This document shows, one piece after another, positions 44,601 to 57,645 of a stretch of DNA of 64,000 bases. The stretch comes from Plasmodium coatneyi. Taxonomy: Eukaryota > Apicomplexa > Aconoidasida > Haemosporida > Plasmodiidae. The DNA is taken from the NCBI RefSeq assembly GCF_001680005.1, contig NC_033567.1:744001-808000 (forward strand), read 5' to 3'. Both the position numbers and the translations under genes were made by a program. How positions within the stretch are numbered: position 1 is the first letter of the stretch; each line of letters opens with the position of its first letter. The notes beneath the pieces were generated by a model. That model saw only the letters and a list, made by a program, of their open reading frames with translations, did no database searches and was not told the origin of the DNA.

Positions 44601-47600
44601 TTAGCCTATCTGGGTGGTTGCTACGGACCTCTTCCCGGATGTTGTCTTTATCGTTCTTCACATTCGTATGCCCATTCATCTTCACAGTTGCATCTTCCTT
44701 CTTCGCCTTGTCTCCATTTTCTGCAACCGTTTGCTCCTTCAAATTAGTTGAATCCTTCACCGAAGTGGTGCTCCCCTTCTTCTTGTTCGACTCCTCATTT
44801 TCCTTCTTCAGTTGAGAACCGTCTTTAGCACTATTCTGCTTGTGGGTCTTCTTATTAAAGCTATAAATTAAGGACTGCATATACCCCTTCTTTTTATTGG
44901 CACATTTAGTACCCTCCGTGTTGGTAATGGAGTTCTTTTTCCCCTCCCCGTGGGTCAAGTTGGCCTCTTCATCATCACTAATCTTTTCTCCATACACGTT
45001 GTACTTTTTAAATAGTGAACTGATCTTTTTGTTGTCCCCCTGTGCATTTAAAATCTTTGCGTATAAATCTTGGTAGCACATAGAGCTCCTCTCATAATCC
45101 AAAATAACGTCATAAATATTTTTACTAATAACATTATTTGAAGTAAAATTTTTTGCCACTTTCTTTTCCATATCGCATAGCTTCAAATTCATTAGACCTT
45201 TCATACGTCCGCACCACAATTCTTTTATTTTCTTGTTTATACATTTTTCTAAGTATTTTTTTTTCTCCTCCTTCAGCTTCTCCAAGTCGACATTGCTACT
45301 TATGTACTCCCTCTGAAGCTTCAAATCTATCCACTGCCACTTGGAACAGTCCTTAACCCACTTTTCAAACAGCTTAAAGCTTCCCCACTTGTCGTTAAGA
45401 AAAGCCTCTAACTTCTTTATGTCTTCCTTGCTGGATACTATTTCGAATCCGGTGTACTCCATTGGGTTGGTCATCTGGTCCGGCGTACCACTCGTGTCTG
45501 CAGGATGAATGGCGGTAGGGGCGGTGGCTCCCGTGGAAGGGGTGCATACAGAATTTTTCACGTCATTCCCATTGCCCAAATAAACACTTCTCAAAGGGTC
45601 AATGTGTCCCCTTTCGATCATATCACCATTCTGCACGTCCACACGAGAAGGTACCGTGAACCCACCCGCATGACTGTTCCACCCCACGGGTTGAGTAATC
45701 CTTGACCTGCCGTCCATCTTCTCCACAACGAATACATCTCCCCGGTTAAGATCATTACATCCAATTGGATACTGCACATAGGGGTTGTTCCCCACCATGA
45801 GGTTGCCATTCGTGTGGTCCGTAAAGTTACCCGAGCTTCTCACTTTATCTAGTCCATTACAGAATAGAGAACATTCCTTAGCAACGCCCCTCATTAGATT
45901 ATTACTGCTGCTTTGCATTCTGCGACCATCACTCTTGCCATAAATATAGCGAAACCCATTTGCGTGATATTCATTGTTAACCACTGCAGAAGTGGCCCCA
46001 CCATAATAACTGTTCAAGTGATCCGTGTAGGTGCCCCCGTTTGGTACCTTCAAATTAGACACATAAGAATACGGTTGCTGAATTTCCTTCCTTGAATAAC
46101 TCACATCTATGGGCGCGGTGTGTGAAACGACTTTGTGGGTTCTAAAATTGGAGCCATTCCTCCTGGGCACATCTCCAACCACATAGGAATGATTCAAAAT
46201 GGTGGTAGACGGTGGATAATTTAGCATCTGTTCTGAATTTATCAAATACGTTTTATCCACACCGGCAGCAGTATTATCACCAAATGTTACGTTCTTATTC
46301 ACCACTTGAGGTGGAGCCATATGGTTATCCTTCCTCGCGTTTCCTAAAACGCAGAAATTTTTAAACTTGTTTTGATTTACTCCCTCGACGTGCACACTAT
46401 CGTATAGGGAGAAAAAGCTATTCAAGTCCTTCTGATATTCTGGACACATGATCTGTTTCTTCCTCTGCTCCGCTTCATATTTGGCGTTTTTCCCATTCGT
46501 GGGGTATATCTCACTTGGATGTGGCAATGTGCATACATCATTTATGGCCTCAAAAATGATATCAACCACATTTTTCTTCAGATTATGAATATCGTCGTTC
46601 ATATTTTTCACTTCTTCATAGTAGGACTGCACTTCTTCCTCTAGACAGTACTTAAGCTGCTTGTATAGAAAGCTCAACATAGTTTTTGCAAAAGTTAGCT
46701 CGCCATTCTTATCCACAATTTTTTTCATTTCATCCAATTTGTTATATACTATTTTTCTTATCAAGGCGTTAAATTTCTTCGTGTCATATACACAGAGAAT
46801 TAGCTCCTTCAATTTTGTATTTATATATTTAAATTTTAAAAGATCCAATGTTATGTGATTTAAAATAATTTTATTTATATCATCCTTCACGGTGCTATCT
46901 TCTAACATGTCGTACTTTGTCCTTAATTTATTTTTTCGGATGTCCTCTATCAATATGTCAATTATTTCATTTTGGAAAAGGAGTATATATTTCAAATCAT
47001 CATATATTCTTTTTACATTTCCCTTTTTCTTAATTTTGTCTATATCTATTTTTATTTTTTCGATTTCCTTTTTTAAATCTTCGTGTGGTTCAAAATTGTA
47101 ATTTCTGTCCACTGCCTCTGCCTCGTTCTCCCCATTCAAATTTTCTCCACTCTTCTGCTTTTCAGCCAGTTTGTCCTTCTTCTCATTTTTAATCTCCCCC
47201 ATGGAAGACATTTTTTTTTTTTTTTTTTTTTATTTTCATTTTTTTCCTACTCTCTCTTGACATTTTCTTGTCTACACTTTTACTCTTTTTCTTCGCCTGT
47301 CCCGTTGGTGATTTGCCCACATGTTTGGCATCCCTTGGGCTTCGTTCCTCTACAATTTTATCGGACATGTCGTCGCCTCTGTTTAGCTCACTGAAGGACA
47401 AGTAGTATTTCTCTTCGTCTACGTTATTCGGATTCGTGAGCACACAATTCGAGTCATATATTTTCGAAACCGTCTCTTCCATTTCTTCCGATTTTTTCTT
47501 CTTTTTAAAAATTTTCATAAAATTGTTCTTCGTGAGTTTCTTTTCCTTCTGGTCGTAGGAGGGGGGTTTCTTCACCTTTTCCTTCACTGTTTCGCTCTCT

Positions 47601-47725
47601 CCTTCCCGATCCTCTTCCCCGTCCTCCTCCATCTGGGCAATGGCGTTCGAGCTGTCCAGCCCATTCATCTCCTTCATCTCCTTAATTTCCTTTTCGTACA
47701 CATTCTCCGTTCTGAAAAAAAACAT
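41647..47725 (-). CDS. Very large low-complexity conserved Plasmodium protein, split by a poly-A frameshift
   Basis: Two overlapping minus frames, 47725-47189 (178 codons) and 47211-41647 (1854 codons), look like one gene of about 2020 aa. They meet in a run of 21 A (T on the plus strand, 47211-47231). A run shorter by one base would join them, so I treat the break as an indel. The N-terminal third is helical (KEIEKIKIDIDKIKKKG, KKLEAFLNDKWGSFKLFEKW) with a Trp/Cys-containing segment (WVKDCSKWQWIDLKLQ). The C-terminal two thirds are Lys/Ser/Glu/Asn-rich and disordered, with basic patches (KYNKKKKKKKNKK) and an SRSSRSSR run. No domain is recognised and no signal peptide is seen. Just after the first ATG the sequence TTTTTTTTCAG looks like an acceptor, so the true start may lie in an upstream exon. 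Confidence 0.75.
47211..47231 (-). other. 21-A homopolymer inside the coding region (frameshift point)
   Basis: On the coding strand, 21 consecutive A separate ...ATGAAAAT from TGTCTTCC. With 21 bases the upstream frame runs to a stop 15 bases later. With 20 it would enter the 1854-codon frame. Sequencing slippage or true length polymorphism are both possible. Confidence 0.8.
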
Positions 47726-49451
47726 GTTTTCGTAAGTTAGCAGATGTACGTGTGCTGCATTTTAACCACCGCTGTGCGAACGGACAGACGGTGGATTCTT
47801 ATCATGAATCCTTCACAAGCCAGTACGCACAAATGTGTGTAGGTGGGGGAAGAGCATCCACTTGCGCAGATGTAAACAAACGTGCATACACACACGCATA
47901 TGTATATGCAAAAAATAGAGGGGGAAGGATATCATCAAAATTATGCTTGCGCGAGTCTTCACCATTTCTTTATCGGGAAAGAGCCAGGCGTTCTTTGGAC
48001 CCCTTCGAAAAACTATCTCAAGTAAAGATCATAAAAAAAAAAAAAAAAAAAACTCCCTCACAGTAAACGTAACACGCAAAGAAAGCATAATAAAGTAAAC
48101 ACCGCCTGATGACCCTATCATGTTGCTCATTTAGGAAGTAATAAGACTGCACAATTTCCACAAGAGACAATACTTAAACGGAAAGTGTTGGGTTCAGTCG
48201 CGGACGGATACTATGACCCGCAAAAAGGGTACCTTTTCATTCTCATTCATTTTTTTTACTCTATTTTAATAATATTATTTTATTCTATTATTCCTTCGTT
48301 TTGTCTCTTCCTCGTGTGAAGTTATACCAAACGGTATTTAATAGTGAACGATGCAATGGAAATGCTTTATGGGGGGGCACGCTCATTACGCTCCCGTGGC
48401 ACAATTAAAATAGTTGCCCTTTTTTCCCCTGTAACACTCATTTTTTTTTCTTCCTCGCAAGGATTCCTAAGCAGTAAGGAATGCGCGCGCCAAGTTCCCG
48501 TCTCTTCATCGAGACAAGGCCACAAAAGTTGTGAATACGCTTATATGCAGTTAAATACGGTTAAATGCCGTTTTGTTGTCCAATCACATAAACGTTCACA
48601 AAAAGGAAGCCAATCACACTTCCTCCAACATATATCTAAGACCATTTTGAGACAACATCTACGTAACGCGTTCATGTGTACTTATGAAGGCATTTTAATC
48701 TACACACACGATGCGTGCACAACAGGTACCCGCACAGGATGAACACCCTCCCCCATGGGGTACTACATAAGACATAAACGTTGCAGTTGTACTTATCGTT
48801 TTTTTTCTGTTTTTCTTACATGTCGCTTGTGCCGGAAACATCTTGAGTCTTCTTGGAAGTGTCTAAGTTCAGCGAATAGCTCATTATAATTCGTTCTTTT
48901 TTATTTCTTTTTCCTTGTCTGTGCGTTCTCCTTTCATGTAGGATTATGTGTCATCGCAAAGTTGTTGCTTGGGGAAGGCAATTTAAGGAACAATTTGACT
49001 CCTTCTTGCGCTTCTCTTAAGCATAAACGACAAAAGTAAAATAAAGCTGAGTTTAGCGGTAACGTAGGGAGTTTTTTAATTCCCATAAGGTAGAAATATA
49101 TATATATGTACGTGACTAACTCGTGACATATGCTATTTTCCCACAATGTTCAGGCTATAGCTGATGGTAGGAAAAATCAAACACAAACTGCAGTTTTTGT
49201 TTCTTTGCTCGTTTCGTTTTCTTCCCTTTTCTACTGTGCGTAGAAATAACATTCCCCCTCCCTAAGTTTTTAACTGCTCTGCTGAAACGTTGTAAGTTCA
49301 GTTAATTCTTGCGAAAAAGGAGAGAGGGTCGCACAGTCTGGGCCAAACAAATTAGTGAAGAAATATTTTTGACGCAACGGTCTTTCGCGCGTTATGAGCG
49401 AAAACAACAGGAAAAGGCTTCACAAAAAGGGCAAACGCGAGCAACGTAAAC

Positions 49452-49613
49452 AAAATTGAGAAAATTATACAAAACACACAAAACTAAGGGATTTATACAA
49501 AGTACACAAAAGTGAGGTAGTTGCACGAAGCACACAAAACTGGGGTAATCGCACAAAGCGCACAAAAGTAGGGGAGTCGCACAAAGCGTACAAAACTGAG
49601 GAAATTATACAAG
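49452..49613 (+). repeat. 28-bp minisatellite, about 5.8 copies
   Basis: Units start at 49452, 49480, 49508, 49536, 49564 and 49592. Each reads AAAA(C/G)T(A/G)(A/G)GG, about ten variable bases, then CAAAGCRCAC or similar, and differs by a few substitutions without indels. The period is not a multiple of three, so it does not encode a protein repeat. Confidence 0.8.
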
Positions 49614-52600
49614 TTTTGAAAAACCGTTCCCAAATGTGCGAAATTTTTCTAGCACATTTTTTCCTAGGCATGCTAAAAGTGAATGGTTCGCCCAGACGCA
49701 AAAAGCGCTAATTATGTCACCCGGATTAACCAAATTTGGTGAAATCTTTGACAAAGCAAAACAACATTTCTGTTTATTTACAAAAACTCTCTTTTAAATC
49801 TCTTTCTTTAATCTACACTTGAATTTTTATTTTTGACAACTACAGATCTTTACATTTGCTGCGTACACAAGTACAAAAATGTGCAATGAATGCGCATAAA
49901 TAGCCGTTGTTTTTTTTTTTTTTTTTTTTTTTTTGTAGATATAGCCCGTACAGGCAACATAAATACCTTTTTGGCTAACTTTGAAAATTTTGAAACCAAC
50001 TTGGCATTTCTTTCATCAACCTTTTGTACTTTTTTAACTCCATTAAGTGATTTTATCGATCCACAAACGCAGACTTATCATGCGCCTCTCAGTGTAACGG
50101 ATTTTTCAACTTTTTGAAGGATGGAAAAATGGACATTTCACGCGTTTTTTGTATGAACTTCAACAATTTATGTCAACCCTTTTCCGCCCCATTCGTGTGA
50201 TGAACGGATAAAAATTCCTTAAAACAGGACAAATAATGCATAAAATGGTGAACAAAACGGAAAATCACGCAACAAAATAAATGACACACCAACAAATCGC
50301 CTGTGTTAATCACCTTTTCCTTTTATGTAATGTCTGTTATGTTACGTAACGAATAGTGTACACATAAGCACATGCGAACGCTGTGTGTGTACTTTTTTGG
50401 TTTAAACTGGAATAGTGTACTTTGGTTATATTCGCAAAAAATGTGCAATTTTTTTTAAACCCATAATTTGGGAAAATATACGAATAAAAGCATGCGATAT
50501 ATGTGTTACGGCGACACTTGCACGCTGAATAAACATTCGGAGGACGCACACGTTACCATCATTTTTCGTTGCATAATTAGCAAAACGATTTTGCATCATA
50601 TGCATTTATTAATCACTACCGCGCGTTTTAAAAATATCTCAGACGAGCATACAACGACGCTTACACTGTTATACGTTCTTTTCTTTCGGCTTTTCTCACC
50701 CTCCACACGATATAGCCAAAGTTGTAAATTCCATACAGTAAGTAAGCACATGCGCCTCGCCGACATAATCATCTGCAATACGCCCCTTCAAACGGTTAGT
50801 AGAATTATGGTTGTGAAAAATCCCAAACGTGCGCCATCCTGATGGCTCTCGCTACGGTGACATGCCAAACAAGGCACAATTCTTATGTAGAACATTGTTA
50901 TATGTATATACATATATCGCACTGTTTAATAAACCCCCAGAGGTAATGAACGTGACCAGCAAAGTGATGGGGGGAAATCAGAAGGTACAAAGTTTAACCC
51001 CCTACTTCTACATAGGCATGTCTGCATTTTCACTGTAATACTGGCCTCCACATCACTATGTATATACACAATTTTGACTCAAACAAACCCTTGCGTAACA
51101 GAAATAGTGGAACGTTTCGTAACACCCCCCCCTCGGTGCATTGCTAATTCGCCATGTGGCAAAATACCTCAATGCGGAGGTAAAAAAAAAAAGAAGCTCC
51201 CACACAATACTACATAACACGCGTTGAACTCCTATCTGCCTGAGTGGCAATCCCCACAATTACTGTAGGAACGTGCCAATGGTAAAAAAAAAAAAAGAAA
51301 AGACAATTTTTTCCCTATTAATAAGTCCTTATGGAACATTCTAATGTCATGCTGCCAAAGTAGCACATAAAAAAACGGAGGAATGGTACGTTCTCTTTAA
51401 CACCCCGAAGACGTGCAATAATGGTGACTTGGCATGCCCTTACGAAAATCTGCACATGTAAATATATCGCAACACATTTCCGTTTTGCGTTGCGGCCCGA
51501 ATTTCAGTTCATTGTGCAAATATCATGCATGCCAAATGCGCATATGTTTACTGCGTAGAGGATGTCATTCCACGTTGCTCTTTTCCTTTTCTGTTTCATT
51601 CTTTTCCCAACAGTGTTAAAAGTTAAACAAACAAAATAACATCTTTGAGCAGTAAAATTGTTTTTACCAGAAAAAAACATAGAACATGTTCACTTCACCA
51701 CGTTTAAGGTCGCGTGATCCGCAGGCGATTTAGCAAAAATCGTGAAAAGAATCCTTAACGTATGCATTAAGGATATGTTTATTGTTTATATGTAGGTCAC
51801 ATAAATATGCAGTATATACGCCATATATATATCTTCACTGCGAAGATCCCACGAACATAAACTTTCTGTTCCCCACCGTATGCACGTTGTAGAAGGTGCT
51901 GCGGTAAAGGTTGCTGCCAAAATATGCGCGGAAAGATATATTCCTTATACTTTAGAGAAATGCGTAAAAAAGTTGCTTAAGGGAGAAAGCGGGTCATTGT
52001 TTGAGCGATCGTTTGTTTTGCTTCCTACCACGCAAACGCTTCCTACTGCACTAACTACCTCTTCTTGCTTGGAATCGGGCAAGGGGCAAAGGTAAAAACG
52101 TGCTTTAAATTTTACAGCATGTTTGCAATGCTTATATAAATGACGGTATATATCACATGTAAAATGTAACATGCCCAGTATTTATTATGTGAAAGGTTAT
52201 ATTCATATGCGCATAAATACAGTATAATATAGCACAAGCAATTTCTTACATATGCATAGGAAATTTTTGCTTCGCGTAGAGCACTGCATTACGCACTGTA
52301 TATATAGTGACGCATAAAAATTGCGAACTTATTCGCCCCCACCCACCACTGAGCAAACACATTTTTTTCTGAAGCGTTCCCTTTTCCCTCACTCATCGGG
52401 TTTTTATGGCACTTCTTGTGTTTAACATTGCTCAAAAAAAAGCGAGTGGAAAAACGTAATTTCTTGTTACCATCAGCTTCCGCGGAAAATGTCACTCGCG
52501 CAGAAAATAATATCGCGGCGGGTATATATGATCATTGCGTTTACGCGTTTATCACATGTATACATGCAATACCATTATATATATACATGTAATATTTATT

Positions 52601-53046
52601 TGCGCATGCTTCGTATGTATAATATGAAAAAATATATAAATACAGCTTACATTTACATGCTGTATATATGCGTATATTCCTTTTCCCACCATCGGGGGCT
52701 GCCCTGCGAGTAACTTGTTTGCATGTTTTATATGCGTTCAAGCGTTTGTAATGTTACCGTGAAGAACCAAAACAAACAAAAACCAACTTGCGTGAACGCA
52801 TTATGTTACCCCATGTACACCTCATTTTTTCTATAAAAAAAAACATGCGTGTTTTGCATGGTACATGTAACATACATATATACAAATAACGCATATATAA
52901 CGTTCGCACGTAAAATCGCTTTTCCATGTGGTGCCACTTCGTAATCTCCACATACATGTATGGCATCATATGCATATAAATACATATATAATAAATGCAT
53001 ATTTATACTCTATGTTTATCTTCACATCATTGCGTTTTAATATATT

Positions 53047-53108
53047 CATCCATCCATTCGTTCGTCCGTTCGTTCGTCGTTCGTTCGTCGTTCGCTCGCT
53101 GGTTCGTT
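53047..53108 (+). repeat. CATC/TTCG tetranucleotide microsatellite
   Basis: CATC units grade into TTCG/TTCGTCG units with small interruptions. It looks like an ordinary microsatellite in the intergenic region. Confidence 0.8.
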
Positions 53109-53717
53109 TTATTTTTTTTTCCCTAGGAGTTTTTTTAAAATAAACGGAAAGCAAAAATAGAAGGAAAATTCGTTTTCCATTTGCGCAGTTCTTACATCCC
53201 TCATGTTTACATATAATTTTTTTCGCAACGCCAGTGATTAAGCAATATTATTTACAATTTCTCAGGGTGGCACAAATTGCGTTCGCCTCTTTTGGGCCTT
53301 TTAAATCAGCAAACCTGTAAGTAGTACCAAGCTTGCGCCTTGCGAATACCCACGTGTACATGTATACATACTTTATGCAACCCCTCACTTGTGCCATCTT
53401 TTCGCAACAAATACGCACCATTAATATGCAAATGCGCATATGTACAGTATACACACGTAAACTATACGCACATACAGTATACGTACGTATAGTATAAATA
53501 TGTACATGCCTTTTTTTAATTAAATTTTTCTCCATATACGTACCCCCGGTTGGTGTTTTTTCCACAGCTATTTTATGCTTTAACATATTTTTGGCACGGG
53601 GATTGTACTTTCGAACGTACCCACGGACGTACATTTGTATAGGCAGATTTATACAGGCACATTTATATAGGCACATATATATATACGTACATATTACGTC
53701 CATTCACGTTTACAAGT

Positions 53718-53779
53718 GCACATATGCTCGAACGTGTTTGCATGAACGCATACATGTAAAGACGTTCGAGCATATGTGC
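53718..53779. repeat. Perfect 18-bp inverted repeat (hairpin, 26-base loop) upstream of eIF4G
   Basis: Left arm GCACATATGCTCGAACGT at 53718-53735; right arm ACGTTCGAGCATATGTGC at 53762-53779, its exact reverse complement. The loop is 26 bases. The right arm ends 104 bases before the eIF4G ATG, so it may lie in the 5' leader of the mRNA or in the core promoter. A perfect 18-bp pairing at this distance is not expected by chance in a window of this size. Confidence 0.9.
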
Positions 53780-53883
53780 GCCTGCACGAATTTCTACATG
53801 TACGTATACCTGTTCGCCTACAATTTGCTAACCCATCCGGATAACGTCAAACACCAGAGAGAGGAAAAAGGAAAAGAACAAAA

Positions 53884-56800
53884 ATGAACTGCATGGATGT
53901 AAAGAAGGAGAATGTCCAGAGCAATGAAAAAAACTTGAACGAAGTAAGTCAGAGCGAATACGTGCATGCGTGAAAACGTACTTATGTGCGCATGGGTTTA
54001 TGTGTCCATTTTGTGCCCACCCACGAAGCTGTTTCGTGTTGTAGCTTACATTTGCGGTTACTCATGTGCACCCCTTTTCCCCCCCCCTAGGCCCAAAACA
54101 TTGCAACTACGGATGGAAACAATAAAAAGGGGAACGATGGCGACATGAAGAGGTAGCAAGAAAGAAAAAAAAAAGGAATTGTGCGCTATATGTGTGTACA
54201 TAATATATATGTGAACACAGCAGTGACAGAATGTGCCACTTCGGGGTTGCGCTTTTCCACATGCAAGTGCGTACTTTTAATGCATGCAAAATTTAAATAA
54301 CGCGTGGCCGGCTTCACCACATGTGTTTTCTTTTTTTTCTTCTACCCCTCCTATCCTACGTATAGTAATAACCCTGGAAACAACAGCGCGTCTAGATCGT
54401 ACAACCAGCAGGGATTGACAAACAGCAAGCAGAGTAGCAACCCGCGAAATATGGGAAATGAGTATAATAACCAGAGTAGCGGCTCAAGTTACATGTCTAG
54501 GAATGCAAATAAATCTATCGAAAGCAACAGTTTTTCTTCCATGAATAATAAGAGCCATGTAATACAGCAAGGAAACTGGAGGGCAAATGAGTACGGCAAT
54601 TCACGAGGCTATAGAAACAATGTCTATTACAGTAACGAATTGAATGCCAATAGGAACAGCCCAGAAAGATCCAAATATCATTACAGTAAAAATATGAGCA
54701 GCTCGGATAATTCAAGGTATGGTTATGGCAGGTATTATAGCAGGAACAGTTATAGTAAAAATTCGTATAGGAATGACTCCGTTGTGAAGAATGTAAGCTC
54801 CGTAACCAGTGCAAAGGGTGTGAACAAGAACATTAACAATAATAGTAGTAACACAAATAATACTGTTAGTGTCAGTAGCGGTACGCCCTCAGCCAGTAGC
54901 AACAGCATGAACAACCCGAACGGTGTGAATATCGCCAGTGTAGATAACCACGCAAATAATGAAACAATGCTGAACAATCAGAACAAGGCGGAAAAAGCAA
55001 ATCAAAATGAGTTCACAAATGGGGAAGGAAAACTTAACAACAATTTTAGCAACATGAATAATAAGGACTTTTACGAAATTGCAAATAAGGATAACCAGAT
55101 TACAAAGTCGAGCATGCAAAGTGGTGACGGCACGGTTAACTATGGCACTAGCCCATATGATAGGAAGAATATGAACTACAGGAACAACCAGAACAGTGGG
55201 AATTCTAAGAATGAGGGCAATAGTAGTGGCATGCCTAGTAGAAATATCAGCGTGGATGGAGCAAATAAAAATAGTTCGGCTGAATTTAATCCCAACCAGA
55301 ATTATAACTCGACACAAGCGAAGTATACTGCACTGATGGAAAATAATGCGAATTCGACTACTGCTAGGTTAAACAGTCCATCTGGTAGCTTAAATAACTC
55401 ATCATTCTACAAACAGAAGTATGAAAATAACGCTCCCGTGAATGGCGCTAATCAAGGGAAGAATGAATATCTGCCTTATGCTGGGCAAGGGGCAAACAAT
55501 AAGTACTACGCACCGTACAGAGGAAGCAACAGTGGTAGTAATGATAGGGGAAGCGTGAGCAGGGTAAACTCACAGAGCGCCGTCTACATGAGCTACAATA
55601 ACCAAAATAATAAGGGCAATATATACAGTAGTGAAAATGCCAACAGGAATAGACTAAATTATGCCTTCAATGCGAACGCCAGAAATGTGGGTCAGATGGG
55701 CACAAGCGGAAATAATGCATATCCCGAGAAGAGCAACCCTTCCGGTGTTAACCGAAACGGCATGGATGCAACAAATAATTCTTACCCACACTCTTCAGGG
55801 AACGCCAATTTAAATAATCAGGAGACCTCTAATGCGAACCACTTGAATAACATGCCTCCCACGGATGATGCAAATTTTACCAAAAGGGAGTGTGAAAACG
55901 TGGATAATAATAATTACGCACCCCCTGTGAAAGAGGAAGGAGGCTACCCTTTTGAAAATAAAACCGATACCAACACGAATGGAAATTTTAACGCTCAGTC
56001 GGATTTTGCTAACAAAGGAACAACAAGTACTTTCAACAAAGAAAGCGTGGTAACAAACCCAGGCGTAAATAGTAAACCCATTTGGACGAATAACAGTGTG
56101 GCGAATAGTAAGAACATTCTTCCTGGAGGAGCAGGACTTGGGGGAAGCATCAATAATAAGCCCAACATGATGAACAGTGCAGGGAGCCAAAAGCATAACA
56201 ATGAGGAAGAGGATAATGATGACTGGGGAGAATTAGGGGAAGACAAATATATAGACATTAATTCCATTATTAAAAAGAAGAATGTTATTCTGAATCAGCT
56301 AGCTGATATGAATATGTCCAAAAAGGGAAACGACAAGAACAAGAAAAAGGGCAAGGGGAAGAAGGATGATGAACAACCGTTCTTCCTGCCAGGGGCAGAG
56401 GCGAGTACGTCACTTGGAGAGAAGAAAAAAAAAAATAAAAATAAGAATAAAAATGCAAAGGGGGGGGCTGGTAATAATAAGGAGAAAGAGAACGACAAAG
56501 GTGCGAAAAACGCCAAGGATGCAAAGAAGGGAAATACCTGCAGCGAAACGGATAACAAAATGAACGAAGTAACCGCAGCAGATGATCGAGCAAACGAAAC
56601 GAATGATAAAGCCGTTATGAAGGACAAAACGAATGAAGTTGATAAAAATGATGACCCACAGCAACAGCAAAAGGAGGAGAAAAAAGAAGTGACGGAAAAA
56701 CCAGCCAAAGCTATATACGTATTTAAGAGAAAAGAAAATATGTCCCCCCTGGAGTATATGGAAAGACAAGTAAAAAGTCTTCTGAACAAATTAACGGTGG

Positions 56801-57645
56801 AAAACTTCCCAATCATTACAGAAAGGATGTGCCAAATTATGGACTCACGAACCAATACAGACGAACTTCAAACTGTTGTAAATGAAGTTATTAACAAAGC
56901 TGTTTTGGAACATGACTGGTCAGAAATGTACGCAGATGTTTGTCAAGCGTTAAAATGGAGATCGCCAAATTTTGAAATGAAAAAAAAATCCTCCTTCGAA
57001 ATTGCACTATTAAAAAAAATCCAAGAAGAATATGAAAATTTACCAAGCACCTTCGAATCGACCATGAAGGAAAAATTAAAAAATGACGAAAATGAAGAAG
57101 AGCTAAGTTTTGTGGAACAAAAACAAAAGAAAAGATTATTTGGAATTGTAAAATTGATAGGAGAATTATTTCAAAGACAAATTGTATCCATATCGATAGT
57201 AATTAGCATAGCACATGATTTATTAATTGCTTTTGAGGAACCAAAGGAATACTGTATTGAAGCTTTCCTTCAGCTAATTTATTCTACTGGATTTTTTATT
57301 GATAAGATGGAGAAATATAAGAACATTTTAGATACCTGGTTTGGTCGACTCAAAGAATTGCAAAGAAAAAAAATGTATTCCAAAAGGATAAAATTTGTAA
57401 TACAAGATGTTTTCGATTTAAGATTATCCGAATGGAGAAAGAAGACACATAAAGATACAGCCAAAGGATTGAATGAATTGAGATCCCAACTCGAGACGGA
57501 AGAAATGATGGGAGGATCCATTCATTTGGCACAACTCGGAAATATTGTCATTGTTGGGGAGAGACATAATATCAGGAACAATGAATCCTACTGCAAGTAC
57601 ATGCAGGAACAGGAGAGACTTAGCAAAGCAAACCAGAGAAAGTGA
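53884..57645 (+). CDS. EIF4G: Eukaryotic translation initiation factor 4 gamma (three exons)
   Basis: Exons 53884-53943 (GTAAGT donor), 54091-54152 and 54366-57645 join in phase (0, then 2) and give 1133 aa. The protein begins MNCMDVKKENVQSNEKNLNE. A MIF4G domain of armadillo-like helices occupies about residues 830-1085 (MSPLEYMERQVKSLLNKLT, then NEVINKAVLEHDWSEMYADV, then LFGIVKLIGELF). Family members bridge eIF4E, eIF4A and eIF3 to recruit mRNA to the 40S subunit. The first 650 residues are Asn/Ser/Gly/Tyr-rich and disordered. An acidic patch (EEEDNDDWGELGEDKYIDI) and a Lys-rich stretch (KKKKNKNKNKN) follow. I do not see a convincing eIF4E-binding motif or a C-terminal MA3 domain, so this is a short form of eIF4G. 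The two small first exons are inferred by phase and consensus. Confidence 0.9.

Larger units (their letters stand above)
47726..53883. other. 6.1-kb divergent intergenic region before eIF4G
   Basis: The longest gene-free stretch in the window. It contains the promoters of the large minus gene and eIF4G, a 28-bp minisatellite at 49452-49613, long T-runs (49911-49934), a (TTCG)-type microsatellite at 53047-53108, many TACGTA/CATATG-type alternating sequences after 52500, and an 18-bp inverted repeat at 53718-53779. Open frames of up to 151 codons (for example the minus frame 53248-53703) look like translations of alternating purine/pyrimidine DNA and are not accepted as genes. Confidence 0.5.

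Noticed and set aside
48344..48742. 132-codon plus frame starting with GTG
   Set aside because: No ATG at the start, no recognisable motif, mixed composition; it lies in the long intergenic gap. Could still be part of an unseen gene.
53248..53703. 151-codon minus frame
   Set aside because: It is a translation of alternating TACGTA/CATATA DNA (Tyr/Ile/Cys/Val-rich), with a similar frame open on the opposite strand; no protein character.
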